From an uncultured Clostridium sp. (GTDB lineage Bacteria > Bacillota > Clostridia > TANB77 > CAG-508): 64,000 bases of DNA. Each line of letters begins with the position of its first letter. The stretch's first letter is position 1. Below are positions 21,937-31,141 of this stretch, in pieces. Location: positions 62,001 to 126,000 of the forward strand of contig CAOKXF010000002.1 in NCBI GenBank assembly GCA_948473335.1, given 5' to 3'. The notes beneath the pieces were generated by a model, which made no database searches, was not told where the DNA came from, and saw nothing but the letters and a program-made list of their open reading frames with translations. The position numbers and the translations under genes are program-made.

Positions 21937-22801
21937 TTATTTGTTTTCAATTTCTTCTTTTTGGAATTCATATTTTTTATTGCAAAATTGACATACTGTT
22001 TCTATTTTCCCTTGTTTTTCAAATATCTCTTCTATTTCTTCTTGTTTTAATGATTTTATTCCTATTTTAAACTTTTCTTTATTGCAGTTACATTCATATT
22101 TTGGTTTTATTTCTTTTAGTAACACCATTAAATTGTCATCTCCTGTTACTGTTTCTGCTATTTGTTGTAATGTCATATTTTTTTCTAGCATTGTACTTAT
22201 TGAATCTGCTTTTGATACTGCCTCTTCTATTTGTTTTATGTCTTCTTCTGTTGCATCTGGCATTAATGTTATAAAGTATCCTCCTGCTTTTTTTGTTCCT
22301 TTATTATCTACTAATACTCCGAAGCGCTACTACACTTGGTGTTTGTTCTGATTCTGCAAAATATTTTGCAAAGTCTTCTGCAATTTCTCCACTTACTATT
22401 GGTGTTATTCCTACATATGGTTCTTTTAGTCCTAAATCTTTTATTACATATAAAAATCCATCTTTTCCTATTGCTCCACTTACATCTAATTTTCCATTTT
22501 CTTTTAATGGTAAATCTACTTGTGGATTTACTACATATCCTTTTACACTTGGTTTCCCATCTGCTACACACATTACTGTTCCTATTGGTCCATTTCCTTT
22601 GAATTGTAATGTTATACTGTCTTCCTCGTCTTTTATTCTTGTTCCCATTATTGCTCCCATTGTTAATAATCGTCCTAATGTTGCTGTTGCCAGTGGACTT
22701 AAATCGTGTATTTTTCTTGCCTCTTCTACTAAGTTTGTCGTTTCTGCACAAATTATATTTACTCTTCCTTCACATGCTAAGTATTTTTTTATTTCATCCA
22801 T
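21937..22801 (-). pseudogene. hslO: Redox chaperone Hsp33, split by a one-base frameshift
   Basis: Two minus ORFs give one complete Hsp33. The 165-codon N-terminal part (22304-22801) holds the substrate-binding domain. The 108-residue C-terminal part (21937-22263) holds the intact redox zinc site, CNC and CQFC. Reading frames join smoothly if one A is removed from the GAA at 22321-22323, restoring VALGVLVDNKGTKKAGGYF. Hsp33 is a cytosolic chaperone activated by oxidation. Because everything else is intact, this is either a very recent mutation or a sequencing or assembly error. No slippery sequence for programmed frameshifting is evident. Confidence 0.85.
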
Positions 22802-22936
22802 TTTATTTTTTCCTACTCATCTTTCTTAGAATTATAGGTCTCCTTTCTATTCTCTTTGTTTTATTTTCTTGATTTTTTATATTCTACTCTTTTTTTCTTA
22901 TTATGTCAATTACTATATGGTAGTATTCTTTCAAAA

Positions 22937-22975
22937 AAACTGCCTAAATATATATTAATATATTTTTGGCAGTTT
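22937..22975 (-). terminator. Terminator after manA
   Basis: AAACTGCC (22937-22944) pairs with GGCAGTTT (22968-22975). On the minus strand the stem ends in GGCAGTTTTTTT, a good intrinsic terminator, about 80 bases past the manA stop. Confidence 0.85.
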
Positions 22976-23053
22976 CTTCTTTAATATTCTAAGTAACTAT
23001 GTTTACTCGCTATTACAACTGAATTTTTTTGTGATTATATATAAATTAATTAT

Positions 23054-24013
23054 TTATATAAATGACTGTAATAATTGTACTTCTCCTAGTATTTTATATT
23101 TTTCTACATTTGCTGGTATTATGAAACTTTCTCCTTTTTCTATTTTATAAATCTTGTCTTCTATTACTAGTTCTCCTTTACCTTCTATTACATTAAATGC
23201 TATAAATGTTTCTCCTGAAATTTCTTCTTGATATTCTTCAGTCACATTAATTTTATTTGTAATAAAAAATTCTGATTTTACTATATTTAATTTTACTATA
23301 TCATTTTTGATATTTTGTATTTGTGGTCTGTTTTCAGTTTTTATTACTTCTAATGCTTTATTTATGTGTAATTCTCTTGGTTTTCCTTCTTTATTTGTTC
23401 TTCCCCAATCATATACTCTATATGTTATATTACTGTTTTGTTGTACTTCTGCTACTAATGTTTTTCCAAGTAATGCATGTATTGTTCCTGATGGTATATA
23501 TATTGCATCTCCTTTATGTACATCTATATAATTTAAACTTTCAGTAATTTTATTTTCGTTTATACTGTTTTTTAGTTCTTCTATACTTATTCCTTCTTTT
23601 ACACCACATATTATTTGTGCTCCTTCTTCACAGTCTAATATATACCACATCTCTGTCTTTCCTTGTGAGTTTTCATTCTTTAATGCATATTCATTATCTG
23701 GATGAACTTGTACAGATAGGCAGTCATTTGCATCTATGAATTTTATTAATAGGGGAAAATCTTCTAAGTTTATGCATTTTGTCCCAAATATTTCTTTTCT
23801 AATTTCTTTATCATTATATATTTCTGTTAGTGTTTTATTTTTATATTTTCCATTTGTTATTTGTGTTTCGCCATTTGAATTTGTTGATATTTCCCAACTC
23901 TCTGCTGTGCATTCTTCATTTTCTACTTCTTTTTTGAAGATGTTTTTTAATTTTTGTCCTCCCCATATGTAGTCTTTGAAAATTGGTTTTAAAAATATTG
24001 CTTCTTTTTCCAT
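23054..24013 (-). CDS. manA: Mannose-6-phosphate isomerase, class I
   Basis: Interconverts mannose 6-phosphate and fructose 6-phosphate with zinc. I start it at 24013 (MEKEAIFLKPIFKDYIWGG), where AAGGAAA precedes the ATG, giving 319 residues, the length of the short Firmicutes form. Zinc ligands are visible in SVQVHPDNEYA and KTEMW, and the IPSGTIHAL motif is present. It stands alone between terminators and could feed mannose or GDP-mannose pathways. Confidence 0.94.
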   Translation of the reverse strand: MEKEAIFLKPIFKDYIWGGQKLKNIFKKEVENEECTAESWEISTNSNGETQITNGKYKNKTLTEIYNDKEIRKEIFGTKCINLEDFPLLIKFIDANDCLSVQVHPDNEYALKNENSQGKTEMWYILDCEEGAQIICGVKEGISIEELKNSINENKITESLNYIDVHKGDAIYIPSGTIHALLGKTLVAEVQQNSNITYRVYDWGRTNKEGKPRELHINKALEVIKTENRPQIQNIKNDIVKLNIVKSEFFITNKINVTEEYQEEISGETFIAFNVIEGKGELVIEDKIYKIEKGESFIIPANVEKYKILGEVQLLQSFI

Positions 24014-24050
24014 TGTTTCCTTCTTTCTCAATTTTCTTTGATTTTTAGTT

Positions 24051-24497
24051 TTATTGTCTAAAAATTTTTTTCATATATTGCTTTATATTTTTTATAATTC
24101 TTTTAAATATAGGCTCTTTATATACAATTAAATCAGTTTGATTCTCTCTCTCCTCTGCTTTTTGTTCTTTCTTTTTATTGAATTTTATATCATATTTTTC
24201 TTCAATTTCTTTTTTATATTTTTGCTCATTGCTATTAAATAATTCTTTTAATTGTTGTTTTTCTTCTTTTGAATCACACCAATAATTTAAATAAAATAGT
24301 GCTATCATTGCTAAAGATTCTCTTTTTATTTTCTGATTTTTTAAGTCTATGCTTTTATATTGTGGATTATATCCTTCTAATCTATTTTCCTCTATTATAT
24401 TATATAATTTCATTGGTAATTTATTAGCATACTCTTTACCTAATGTATTTATTATACTATATACTTCAGAATATATTTCTTTAGTTTTTTGGTTCAT
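24051..24497 (-). CDS. Unrecognised 148-residue protein
   Basis: No function is recognised. It starts MNQKTKEIYSEVYSIINTLGKEY, is helical and charged, and contains an aromatic core ALFYLNYWCDS near residue 70. The last 50 residues are basic with a Lys-rich end. I have the impression of similar short proteins in other uncultured Clostridia. Its ATG lies one base after the stop of the 749-residue gene, so the two are almost certainly co-translated and functionally linked. Confidence 0.8.
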   Translation of the reverse strand: MNQKTKEIYSEVYSIINTLGKEYANKLPMKLYNIIEENRLEGYNPQYKSIDLKNQKIKRESLAMIALFYLNYWCDSKEEKQQLKELFNSNEQKYKKEIEEKYDIKFNKKKEQKAEERENQTDLIVYKEPIFKRIIKNIKQYMKKIFRQ

Positions 24498-24498
24498 T

Positions 24499-26748
24499 TT
24501 ATTCTCCCCTCGAATCTTCTTTTGTTGGATTCTCCTGTGTTCTTTCAGTTGATTTTTCTTGTAATGTATCTCGTATTATATCATAACTTTCTTCTATTTC
24601 TCCCATTCTTACATCATCTAATCCTAATCTTTCTATCTCTTCAATTTTACTACTCGTTTTTCCTTTTTCTTCTATTTCATCTATGATTTTTGTTTCTATA
24701 ACTCCTGTTATTAAAGATGATGTTTCCTTTTCTTTTTGTACATAATTTCTTACTGCTTGCATATCTTTTGGATTTGCTTCTAATTTACTCATAGCTGCTC
24801 TTAAATATTGATTTATTACTGTATAATTAAATATTCCTGTTTCTTCTTCAATCCATTCTGATGATTTTGGTGTATTTCCAAATGCACTTGTATCATTTAG
24901 GAATTGCTTTATTCCTTCTATTACTTGCTCTGCATTTCCGTCTTGCATAAATGCTTCAAAATTTTCTTTTATTGCTTCACTATGTTGTTTCGCTAATTCA
25001 TTTGTATCTATTACCTCAATGTCTATTACTCTATGGTATCTCGCACTCATATCTTTTGCTGCTCTTATTGTTTCTTCATTGACTTGGTCAAGACATAGAA
25101 AAGATTCTATTTCAATATTTTCTCCATTTATTTCTGACTCTATAACAAATTCTGAGTATCCTGATCTGATTCTTTCTGGATAATTCCTTCCTAATAGGAA
25201 TCTGTCTTTTCCTTTTATTATATTTGTTATATTGTTACTTGATGATGAACCTATATCTGTATTTGATGCTGCTGTAATTGAATCTGGAGTTACCTTTTTT
25301 ACTACTGCTATTATTGCTTTTTCTCCATATCCACTTTTGTGTACTCCTGGATTAGTGTTACTAAACAAAGAATAGCATCTGCCATGATTATAATTATATT
25401 CTGGATTTGCCCACTTTTCTCTTCCAAAGTCTTCTGCTACAGTTCTATCTCCAAAAGCATCAATTACTGTTATCATTTTTCTGTATTCTCCACTTATCTT
25501 TTTTATATTGTATCCCTCTGCTTCGTTTTCTTCAATTATCTCCTCTTTTTGTTCTTGTTGATTTTGTAAATCATTTACAATGTCTTTACTATATGAATCT
25601 TTTATTTTTCTTTCTAACCATATATTTTTTTTGAAAACAGAGTCTTTATTTGGCTGTCTTATTTTTTCATATAAGTTTCTTATATCTTTTTCATCTTCTA
25701 ATGCTTGCAATTCTTTTAAATTTATTAACTCTTGTATGTATTTTTTATTTTCATCATCTTGTTCTATACCATATAATTCTTGTATGTTTTCTCCATATTT
25801 TCTTATAAGTTCTGATGCCTGTTCACTTGTCATTCTATACATTCTCTGTGTTATTAGTTGTTTTAAATTTTCTATAGATGTTGCACCATTTATTTGTTCT
25901 TCTAATCTTTTATTTGTATTTTCTTCATAATCTGCTATTTCATTAGCTGTTTGTAATTGTATTGCTTCTTCTGGATTTGATAATAAATATAATAGCTCAC
26001 TTTGTGTATACTCTGTTGCTCCCTGTTGATTATTTATTAATTCGCTTGCTGCTGTGAAAAATTCTGGATTTTCTTGTTGTATTTGTTGCATTTTTATACA
26101 TAGTTTTTCTATCTCTGGTTGTAGATATGATGATGTTTCCTTTATTTCACCAAATGCCTTTTTGAAAACTTCTCTTTGTTTTTCTCCTTTTAGTGCTTCT
26201 AAAATCTTGTCTTGAGTTTCTGGATATTTTATTATTCTGCCTATATTTTCTTCTCCAATTGCATCTAGTATTTCTTCATTTAGCATTTCTATATTAAGTG
26301 TTTCTGCTAAAAGTCTATTTTGAGTTGCATTTCTCTTTATTATTTCTATCCCTTTTTGAGAAATTTGACATTCTTTTGTTTCTTGACTAAATATTTTCTT
26401 TATATTTTCATTTGTTAGTTCTTCTGGTTTTAGAAATGGCAAAATACTACTACCTTTTAATAATTTAGTACTTTCTCCTGTTTCTAATATTTCTGATTTT
26501 ATCTCTTGAATTTCACTCTCTGTATACCATTTATAACTTACTTCTCCGAAAAAACATTTTTTTATTATGTCTGTTTTTTCTTCTATCTTTCCATCTTCTG
26601 CAACTTCTGGCATTACTTCACTTATAAAAGCATACAGTTCTTCCTCATTACTAATATTCTGTGATATGTATGTTCCTAACTCTGGTATTGTAATTCCTAG
26701 TCTTTCTGATATGTCTTTTTTTAATTTCTTTGGTTCTATTATATTCAT
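24499..26748 (-). CDS. Unrecognised 749-residue cytoplasmic protein
   Basis: No signal peptide, membrane helix or known motif is seen. The first 430 residues are Glu/Lys/Ile-rich and probably helical, with repeated short acidic segments. A more globular block follows at about residues 440-640, containing NHGRCYSLFSNTNPGVHKSGYGEK, GSSSSNNITN, RIRSGYSEFVIES and YHRVIDIEVIDTNELAKQHSE, which looks like an enzyme or binding fold. The tail is acidic. It is coupled to the 148-residue gene and follows the DUF3592-like membrane protein. I would not assign a function. Confidence 0.8.
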   Translation of the reverse strand: MNIIEPKKLKKDISERLGITIPELGTYISQNISNEEELYAFISEVMPEVAEDGKIEEKTDIIKKCFFGEVSYKWYTESEIQEIKSEILETGESTKLLKGSSILPFLKPEELTNENIKKIFSQETKECQISQKGIEIIKRNATQNRLLAETLNIEMLNEEILDAIGEENIGRIIKYPETQDKILEALKGEKQREVFKKAFGEIKETSSYLQPEIEKLCIKMQQIQQENPEFFTAASELINNQQGATEYTQSELLYLLSNPEEAIQLQTANEIADYEENTNKRLEEQINGATSIENLKQLITQRMYRMTSEQASELIRKYGENIQELYGIEQDDENKKYIQELINLKELQALEDEKDIRNLYEKIRQPNKDSVFKKNIWLERKIKDSYSKDIVNDLQNQQEQKEEIIEENEAEGYNIKKISGEYRKMITVIDAFGDRTVAEDFGREKWANPEYNYNHGRCYSLFSNTNPGVHKSGYGEKAIIAVVKKVTPDSITAASNTDIGSSSSNNITNIIKGKDRFLLGRNYPERIRSGYSEFVIESEINGENIEIESFLCLDQVNEETIRAAKDMSARYHRVIDIEVIDTNELAKQHSEAIKENFEAFMQDGNAEQVIEGIKQFLNDTSAFGNTPKSSEWIEEETGIFNYTVINQYLRAAMSKLEANPKDMQAVRNYVQKEKETSSLITGVIETKIIDEIEEKGKTSSKIEEIERLGLDDVRMGEIEESYDIIRDTLQEKSTERTQENPTKEDSRGE

Positions 26749-26769
26749 ATTTTTCTTTCCTTTTTTATA

Positions 26770-27294
26770 TTATTTATTCCACTTTATTATTTTTATTAAG
26801 ATTAATATTGTAGCTATAATAAAAATTAAACTATAAATTTTCCAAATTATGTTTTCTTGATATATCCTTGATTTTGACGGTTCATCCTTATAATAATAAA
26901 TTTTTATTTTGTCACCTTTTTTTAATTCCTCAATTGGTCCTAATCCTATTAAATTGTATTTCTTTTCACTTTCATATCTTTGATTATCTACATAATATTC
27001 ATACTTTATGCTTTTATCTATCATATATACATGTACTAGAGATGTTCTTCGATTATCTTCTATTATTGTTGCTTCTATAATATTTGCTTTTTTTGTCATG
27101 TATATTTCAATATATGGTTTTATAAATACATTTATTGATATAAAAATCATTATTAATTCTATTATAATCGTTGCTAATAGTCTATACTTTTCCCAAAATT
27201 TTTCTTTCTTTTCTCTTTTTACATATATATCATACAATTTTTCTGCTTGTTTTTTATAAAACTCTTCTTCTTGGTTTTTTATTTTTTTATCCAT
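26770..27294 (-). CDS. Small membrane protein, DUF3592-like
   Basis: A 174-residue protein with a charged N-terminal cytoplasmic region, one membrane helix at about residues 40-60, an extracytoplasmic beta-rich domain, and a second helix at about 148-168. The middle contains VHVYMIDKSIKYEYYVDNQRYES and KKGDKIKIYYYKDEPSKSRIY, the layout of DUF3592 proteins. Function is unknown. Its stop lies 21 bases before the 749-residue gene, suggesting one operon with the two hypotheticals downstream. Confidence 0.78.
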   Translation of the reverse strand: MDKKIKNQEEEFYKKQAEKLYDIYVKREKKEKFWEKYRLLATIIIELIMIFISINVFIKPYIEIYMTKKANIIEATIIEDNRRTSLVHVYMIDKSIKYEYYVDNQRYESEKKYNLIGLGPIEELKKGDKIKIYYYKDEPSKSRIYQENIIWKIYSLIFIIATILILIKIIKWNK

Positions 27295-27321
27295 TTTTTT
27301 CCTTTTCTTTCTAATATGTAT

Positions 27322-27423
27322 TTATTTATTTTCTTCTTCCTCTACATTTGTTATAATCTCTTTACCTTTTAAATCATTTTCATTATCTCTTTGATATTTT
27401 ATTCTTATCTCTTTATCATTCAT
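27322..27423 (-). CDS. Putative 33-residue small protein
   Basis: Too short for the ORF track. It begins MNDKEIRIKYQRDNEND, is highly charged, and ends in a poly-Glu stretch. AAAGGAAA sits before the ATG. It comes just ahead of the DUF3592-like gene. It could be a real small protein or a leftover of the decayed region upstream. Confidence 0.45.
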   Translation of the reverse strand: MNDKEIRIKYQRDNENDLKGKEIITNVEEEENK

Positions 27424-27453
27424 GTTTTATTTCCTTTCCAGTTTTTCTTTTAT

Positions 27454-27549
27454 CTATCTTTCTATCAATTTATTTTGTATTTCTTTGTATAATTCTTTCT
27501 TGTTTTCTTCTTTATATTTTTCCTTTTTAGTGTGTGCAGATTTTGACAT
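27454..27549 (-). pseudogene. 31-codon fragment (MSKSAHTKKEKYKEENKK...), likely gene remnant
   Basis: The minus strand reads MSKSAHTKKEKYKEENKK and then EIQNKLIER before a stop. It looks like the N-terminus of a longer basic protein cut short, possibly of the ArdC-like kind found on mobile elements. The ribosome site is poor. It sits in the decayed block behind rhuM. Confidence 0.35.
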
Positions 27550-27581
27550 TTTCCCTGAGATAAAGCATTATGACCACAAAA

Positions 27582-28453
27582 TTAATTGTCATTTTTTAAT
27601 TTTTTAGTATCTATAATAAGCTGGTCAAAATCAGAAATGTATATTCTATCTTGAATTATTCTATATTTTTCAAACTCAGTTTCTGCATGTAATTTTGCCA
27701 TTTCTGCTGATATCTTTCCATTATCCTGTAAAATATCATGTTACTATTTGGTGCTCCTTCCCATGAAGTTAGCCCCATATTCTCTTTTTTATAATCTGCT
27801 CTGTTATAAATAATTTCTGCAGCTGTATTTCCGTGATACTGCATAATGAAGTTTGTTTTGAACAGCTGTAAAAAATCTAATTGTTGCTTTTGCAGTTTTA
27901 TCATAATCTATTGAAGTTGCATATATGTCAGTAATTTTTTGATAAAATTTTCGCTCAGACATTCTTATTTCTCTAATGCGTTCTAATTGTTCTTCAAAAT
28001 ATTTTTCAGTTAAAATTGAGCCACCATTTTTTAAACGTTCATTATCCATTACCCAACCTTTTATTGTATAATCTTTTACTACTTTGTTAGCCCATTTTCT
28101 AAATTGTACTGCTCTTTCATTATTTACTTTAAATCCAACTGCTATAATCATTTGTAGATTATAATGAGCAACATCTCTCGAAACTTCTCTATTTCCTTCC
28201 CTCTGAACTATCCCAAAATTTCGGATAGTTGAGATTTCTTCTAACTCATTATCATCAAATATCTTTTTTATATGATAATTAATTGTTCTCACATCTACTC
28301 CATAAACTGTTGCCAACATTTTTTGTGTTAACCATATATTTTCATCTTCATATCTAACTTCTATTGAATCTGAATCATCTCCAATTGCTGCTACATAAGT
28401 TAAATATTCTGCTGCACTAGAACGAATTGAAATTTCATTATTTTTTTAGCCAC
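27582..28453 (-). pseudogene. RhuM-family protein, multiply disrupted
   Basis: The RhuM family (virulence/accessory protein with an N-terminal Fic-region-like domain, often beside restriction systems) is recognisable in three pieces. The first reads NNEISIRSSAAEYLTYVAA but is cut from a GTG start at 28453 by a missing base in a poly-A tract. The middle runs from MLATVYGVDVRTINYH to NKLHYAV, where the frame shifts to HGNTAAEIIYNRADYKK. After EGAPN about 80 codons are missing, and the C-terminus DILQDNGKISAEMAKLH to DFDQLI continues in another frame. Two frameshifts and one deletion make it non-functional. Confidence 0.85.
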
Positions 28454-28507
28454 ATAATAACCTTCTTTCTTTTTCTTTATATATAATTTTTATTAATTAT
28501 ATTAAGT

Positions 28508-29243
28508 TTATTTCTTTTTGCCAATATACATAGCATGTCCACAAGTTTCTATTATTTCTCTACTTCTTGAAGTTTTATCTATTAAATTAATTATTTTATC
28601 AAACATATTCTTATTTTTTATACTATATAAATTATCTTCTTTTTCATATCCAAAACCTCTTATCGAAAACATATCTATTTTATCAAACTTATTACTGAAT
28701 AATTTTTCTATTTCAATTGATGTTGGATAATATCCTTCCTGAAATCTTTATTTATCAAATTATTAAATTTTCCTGTATTAAATACCTCTTCCAAATTTCT
28801 TATATTAACTTGTTCTGGATGTCTAAAATATCTATCTACTATTGCAATACTTCCTGAAAAATATGGTACAAAACTTGCAAAAACTAGTCCATCATTTTTT
28901 AATACTCTATAAACTTCTTTTACACATTTCTCCCTTTCTACATTATCTAATAAATGATAAAGTGGACCAAATAATACTACTACATCAAATTCTTTATCTT
29001 CATAAATACTTAAATCAATTGCATTTACTATATCACAAGAAACTATATTAGTAATATTTTCTTTTTGAATTTTTTCTTTTGCTTGTTCAATTAATTTCTC
29101 AGATAAATCTGCTAAATACATTTTATATCCGTTCTGAGCAAGTGGAAAAGAATATACACCTGTTGCTCCACCTAAATCCAATACAGTCTTTCATTTTCAT
29201 TAAATTTCTTATAGTATTCTTTTACTTTTTCAAAATTCGTCAT
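28508..29243 (-). pseudogene. SAM-dependent methyltransferase, disrupted
   Basis: A class I methyltransferase. The start MTNFEKVKEYYKKFNENERL overlaps the queH stop (TTATGA). A deletion with frameshift near 29195 removes the stretch before the SAM motif, which then reads VLDLGGATGVYSFPL. FDVVVLFGPLYHLL and VLKNDGLVFASFVPYFSGS follow. A second frameshift near 28740 breaks NKDFQEGYYPTS, after which MFSIRGFGYEKEDN and a C-terminal CGHAMYIGKKK are still readable. Substrate is unknown. Confidence 0.85.
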
Positions 29244-30307
29244 AACTTTTCCTCAATTCTTTTTTCCATAATATAATGAGTTTCTGTTTCATCTTCCTTT
29301 TTAAATCCCATTTTTTCATATAACTTAATTGCTTTTTGATTTATTTTAAATACTTGTAACTTTATATTTTGTTCTTTATGTTCAAATAGAATTTCTTTTA
29401 ATACTGCTGTCCCAATTCCTTTATTTTGATATTCTGGTTTTACACAAATATTTCCTATTTCAAAAGTATTATAATCTTTATTTTTTCCATTATAAAATCC
29501 TACTAACTCATCTTTTAAATATATAAGTTCTATATTCTTTGAATCTTCTTTCATAAATCGTTCAAAAAGTTTCTTTTGGTTTTCCTCATTCCATTCTTTA
29601 AAGTATTTCTCTACATATTTCTGATAAACTTCCTTTTTTAATTTATATATAAACTGTATTTCATCTTGATTTCCATTTTTATATTGTTTTAATTCTAAAT
29701 TTGGAACATCCCAACTTAATCTGATTTTTCTTTCTGTAACTTTATTTTGAGTTTGGACTTTATCTACAAAACTTTTGTGGTCATAATTTGCTGTCTGTTC
29801 TGAAAATATACAGCCACAATACTTTTGCATATATAGTCCTAATTCTCGTGCTTTAGTCTGTCCATCCTTAAATCCAGGTCTAAAATCTCTATATAAAAAT
29901 TCAATATTATATTTTTTTGCCATTTCTTGGCCAATTCTAATTAATTCGTTATGATTTTGGTATGGACTTATTAATAATGTTGTCGTAAATGCTGTATATC
30001 CATTTTCTTTTGCATATTTGGCGGTTTGCTCTAAACGTATCTTATAACAATAATCTGAACATCTATGTTCTAAATCTTTAATAACATTTTTACAAAACTC
30101 TTTTAGCCCATAATCTTCTTCAAATATTGCTTTGCACTCTATCATTTCTGCATATTTCTTTAATGTATTTCTTCTTTCTTTATATTCTGTATATGGATGT
30201 ATATTAGGATTATACCAATATATTATTGGCTCTATTCCTTCTTCTCTTAAGCTTTCTATGCAATACACACTACATGGTGCACAACATGTATGTAATAATA
30301 ATTTCAT
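29240..30307 (-). CDS. queH: Epoxyqueuosine reductase QueH fused to a GNAT acetyltransferase
   Basis: Residues 1-180 are QueH (DUF208), which reduces epoxyqueuosine to queuosine in tRNA. The cysteines that hold the Fe-S cluster and partner metal are visible in HTCCAPC (8-9), CSDYC (83-87) and CGCIFSE (164-166). Residues about 205-355 form a GNAT domain with the acetyl-CoA loop VKPEYQNKGIGTAVL and the terminal KLYEKMGFKKED. QueH usually ends near 190-220 residues, so this is a fusion. No other queuosine gene is in the window. The acetyl acceptor is unknown. Confidence 0.9.
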   Translation of the reverse strand: MKLLLHTCCAPCSVYCIESLREEGIEPIIYWYNPNIHPYTEYKERRNTLKKYAEMIECKAIFEEDYGLKEFCKNVIKDLEHRCSDYCYKIRLEQTAKYAKENGYTAFTTTLLISPYQNHNELIRIGQEMAKKYNIEFLYRDFRPGFKDGQTKARELGLYMQKYCGCIFSEQTANYDHKSFVDKVQTQNKVTERKIRLSWDVPNLELKQYKNGNQDEIQFIYKLKKEVYQKYVEKYFKEWNEENQKKLFERFMKEDSKNIELIYLKDELVGFYNGKNKDYNTFEIGNICVKPEYQNKGIGTAVLKEILFEHKEQNIKLQVFKINQKAIKLYEKMGFKKEDETETHYIMEKRIEEKL

Positions 30308-30339
30308 CTATTTCTCCTATAATTTTTCAATTTTTTGTA

Positions 30340-31068
30340 TTAGTTATCCATTAGTTCATTCTTAATATAATTTAGCATTTCATTATAGTCTTTAAATTGA
30401 TATTGTGACAATTTATTAATTTCTTCTCTATTACAGTCTGAATATTTATCATACATTACTGCTACTTCTATATCTGCATTATTTGCCGCTTCAACTCCTA
30501 TAAGTGAATCCTCTATTATTAAACATTCTTCTTTATCTACATTCAATTCTTTTAATATTTTATAATGTATTTCTGGATTTGGCTTTAGTTCTTTAACTGC
30601 TCCCTTTGAATATATTAGCGAAAATATATCTTCTATATTTGCTTTCTTTATTATGTTTTGATTATCATTTTTATAGTTTTTTATTGTATGGTCGTTCGTT
30701 GTACTTGCAATAACTAATATAAATCCTTTTTCTTTTAGATATTTTAATACTTTTTCAGCATTTGGTTTATAATCAATTATTGTTCTTAAGTAATTATCTG
30801 CTATTTCATATCTTAGCTTCTTTATTTCTTCTTTAGGCATTTTAGAATTATATTTTTCCTTTAGAAACCCACAATATTCTAAATATGCATCCTCATATTT
30901 ACTATATTTTTTTAATTTTTCATCTCTTTGCTTTCCTATATCTACATTATCAATGCTACCATTTCCTATTGTTTTAATTAGTTCTTCATCTATTTCATTC
31001 CATATTCCTATAGAGTCAATTAATGTACCATCCATATCAAATATAATTACTTTTTTATTTTTTAACAT
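30340..31068 (-). CDS. HAD-superfamily phosphatase (beta-phosphoglucomutase-like)
   Basis: A 242-residue HAD hydrolase. Motif I is IIFDMDGTLIDS, followed by a helical cap domain, motif II is VIASTTNDH, motif III lysine is near KELKPNPEIH and motif IV is IIEDSLIGVEAA. This subgroup dephosphorylates or isomerises small phosphosugars. It lies 33 bases upstream of the queH fusion. Exact substrate cannot be read from sequence. Confidence 0.9.
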   Translation of the reverse strand: MLKNKKVIIFDMDGTLIDSIGIWNEIDEELIKTIGNGSIDNVDIGKQRDEKLKKYSKYEDAYLEYCGFLKEKYNSKMPKEEIKKLRYEIADNYLRTIIDYKPNAEKVLKYLKEKGFILVIASTTNDHTIKNYKNDNQNIIKKANIEDIFSLIYSKGAVKELKPNPEIHYKILKELNVDKEECLIIEDSLIGVEAANNADIEVAVMYDKYSDCNREEINKLSQYQFKDYNEMLNYIKNELMDN

Positions 31069-31084
31069 ATTAATGTCCTTCCTT

Positions 31085-31141
31085 TAAACAACTTTTCTAT
31101 TTATTATTATTTCACTTACTTCAATCATTTTAGGTGGTTTT
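31085..31141 (-). pseudogene. Duplicated C-terminal scrap of the SDR gene at 38.8 kb
   Basis: The minus strand reads LKPPKMIEVSEIIINRKVV and a stop, almost identical in DNA over about 60 bases to the 3' end of the SDR gene at 38794. It overlaps the end of the Ppx/GppA-like gene by two bases and has no start. Confidence 0.8.

Noticed and set aside
22304-22330. Programmed frameshift in hslO
   Set aside because: No slippery sequence, no stimulating stem or upstream Shine-Dalgarno pattern was seen, and hslO is not known to use frameshifting.
22311-22751. 146-residue minus ORF inside hslO in another frame
   Set aside because: Basic Arg/Asn-rich text in the wrong frame of a clear Hsp33 gene.
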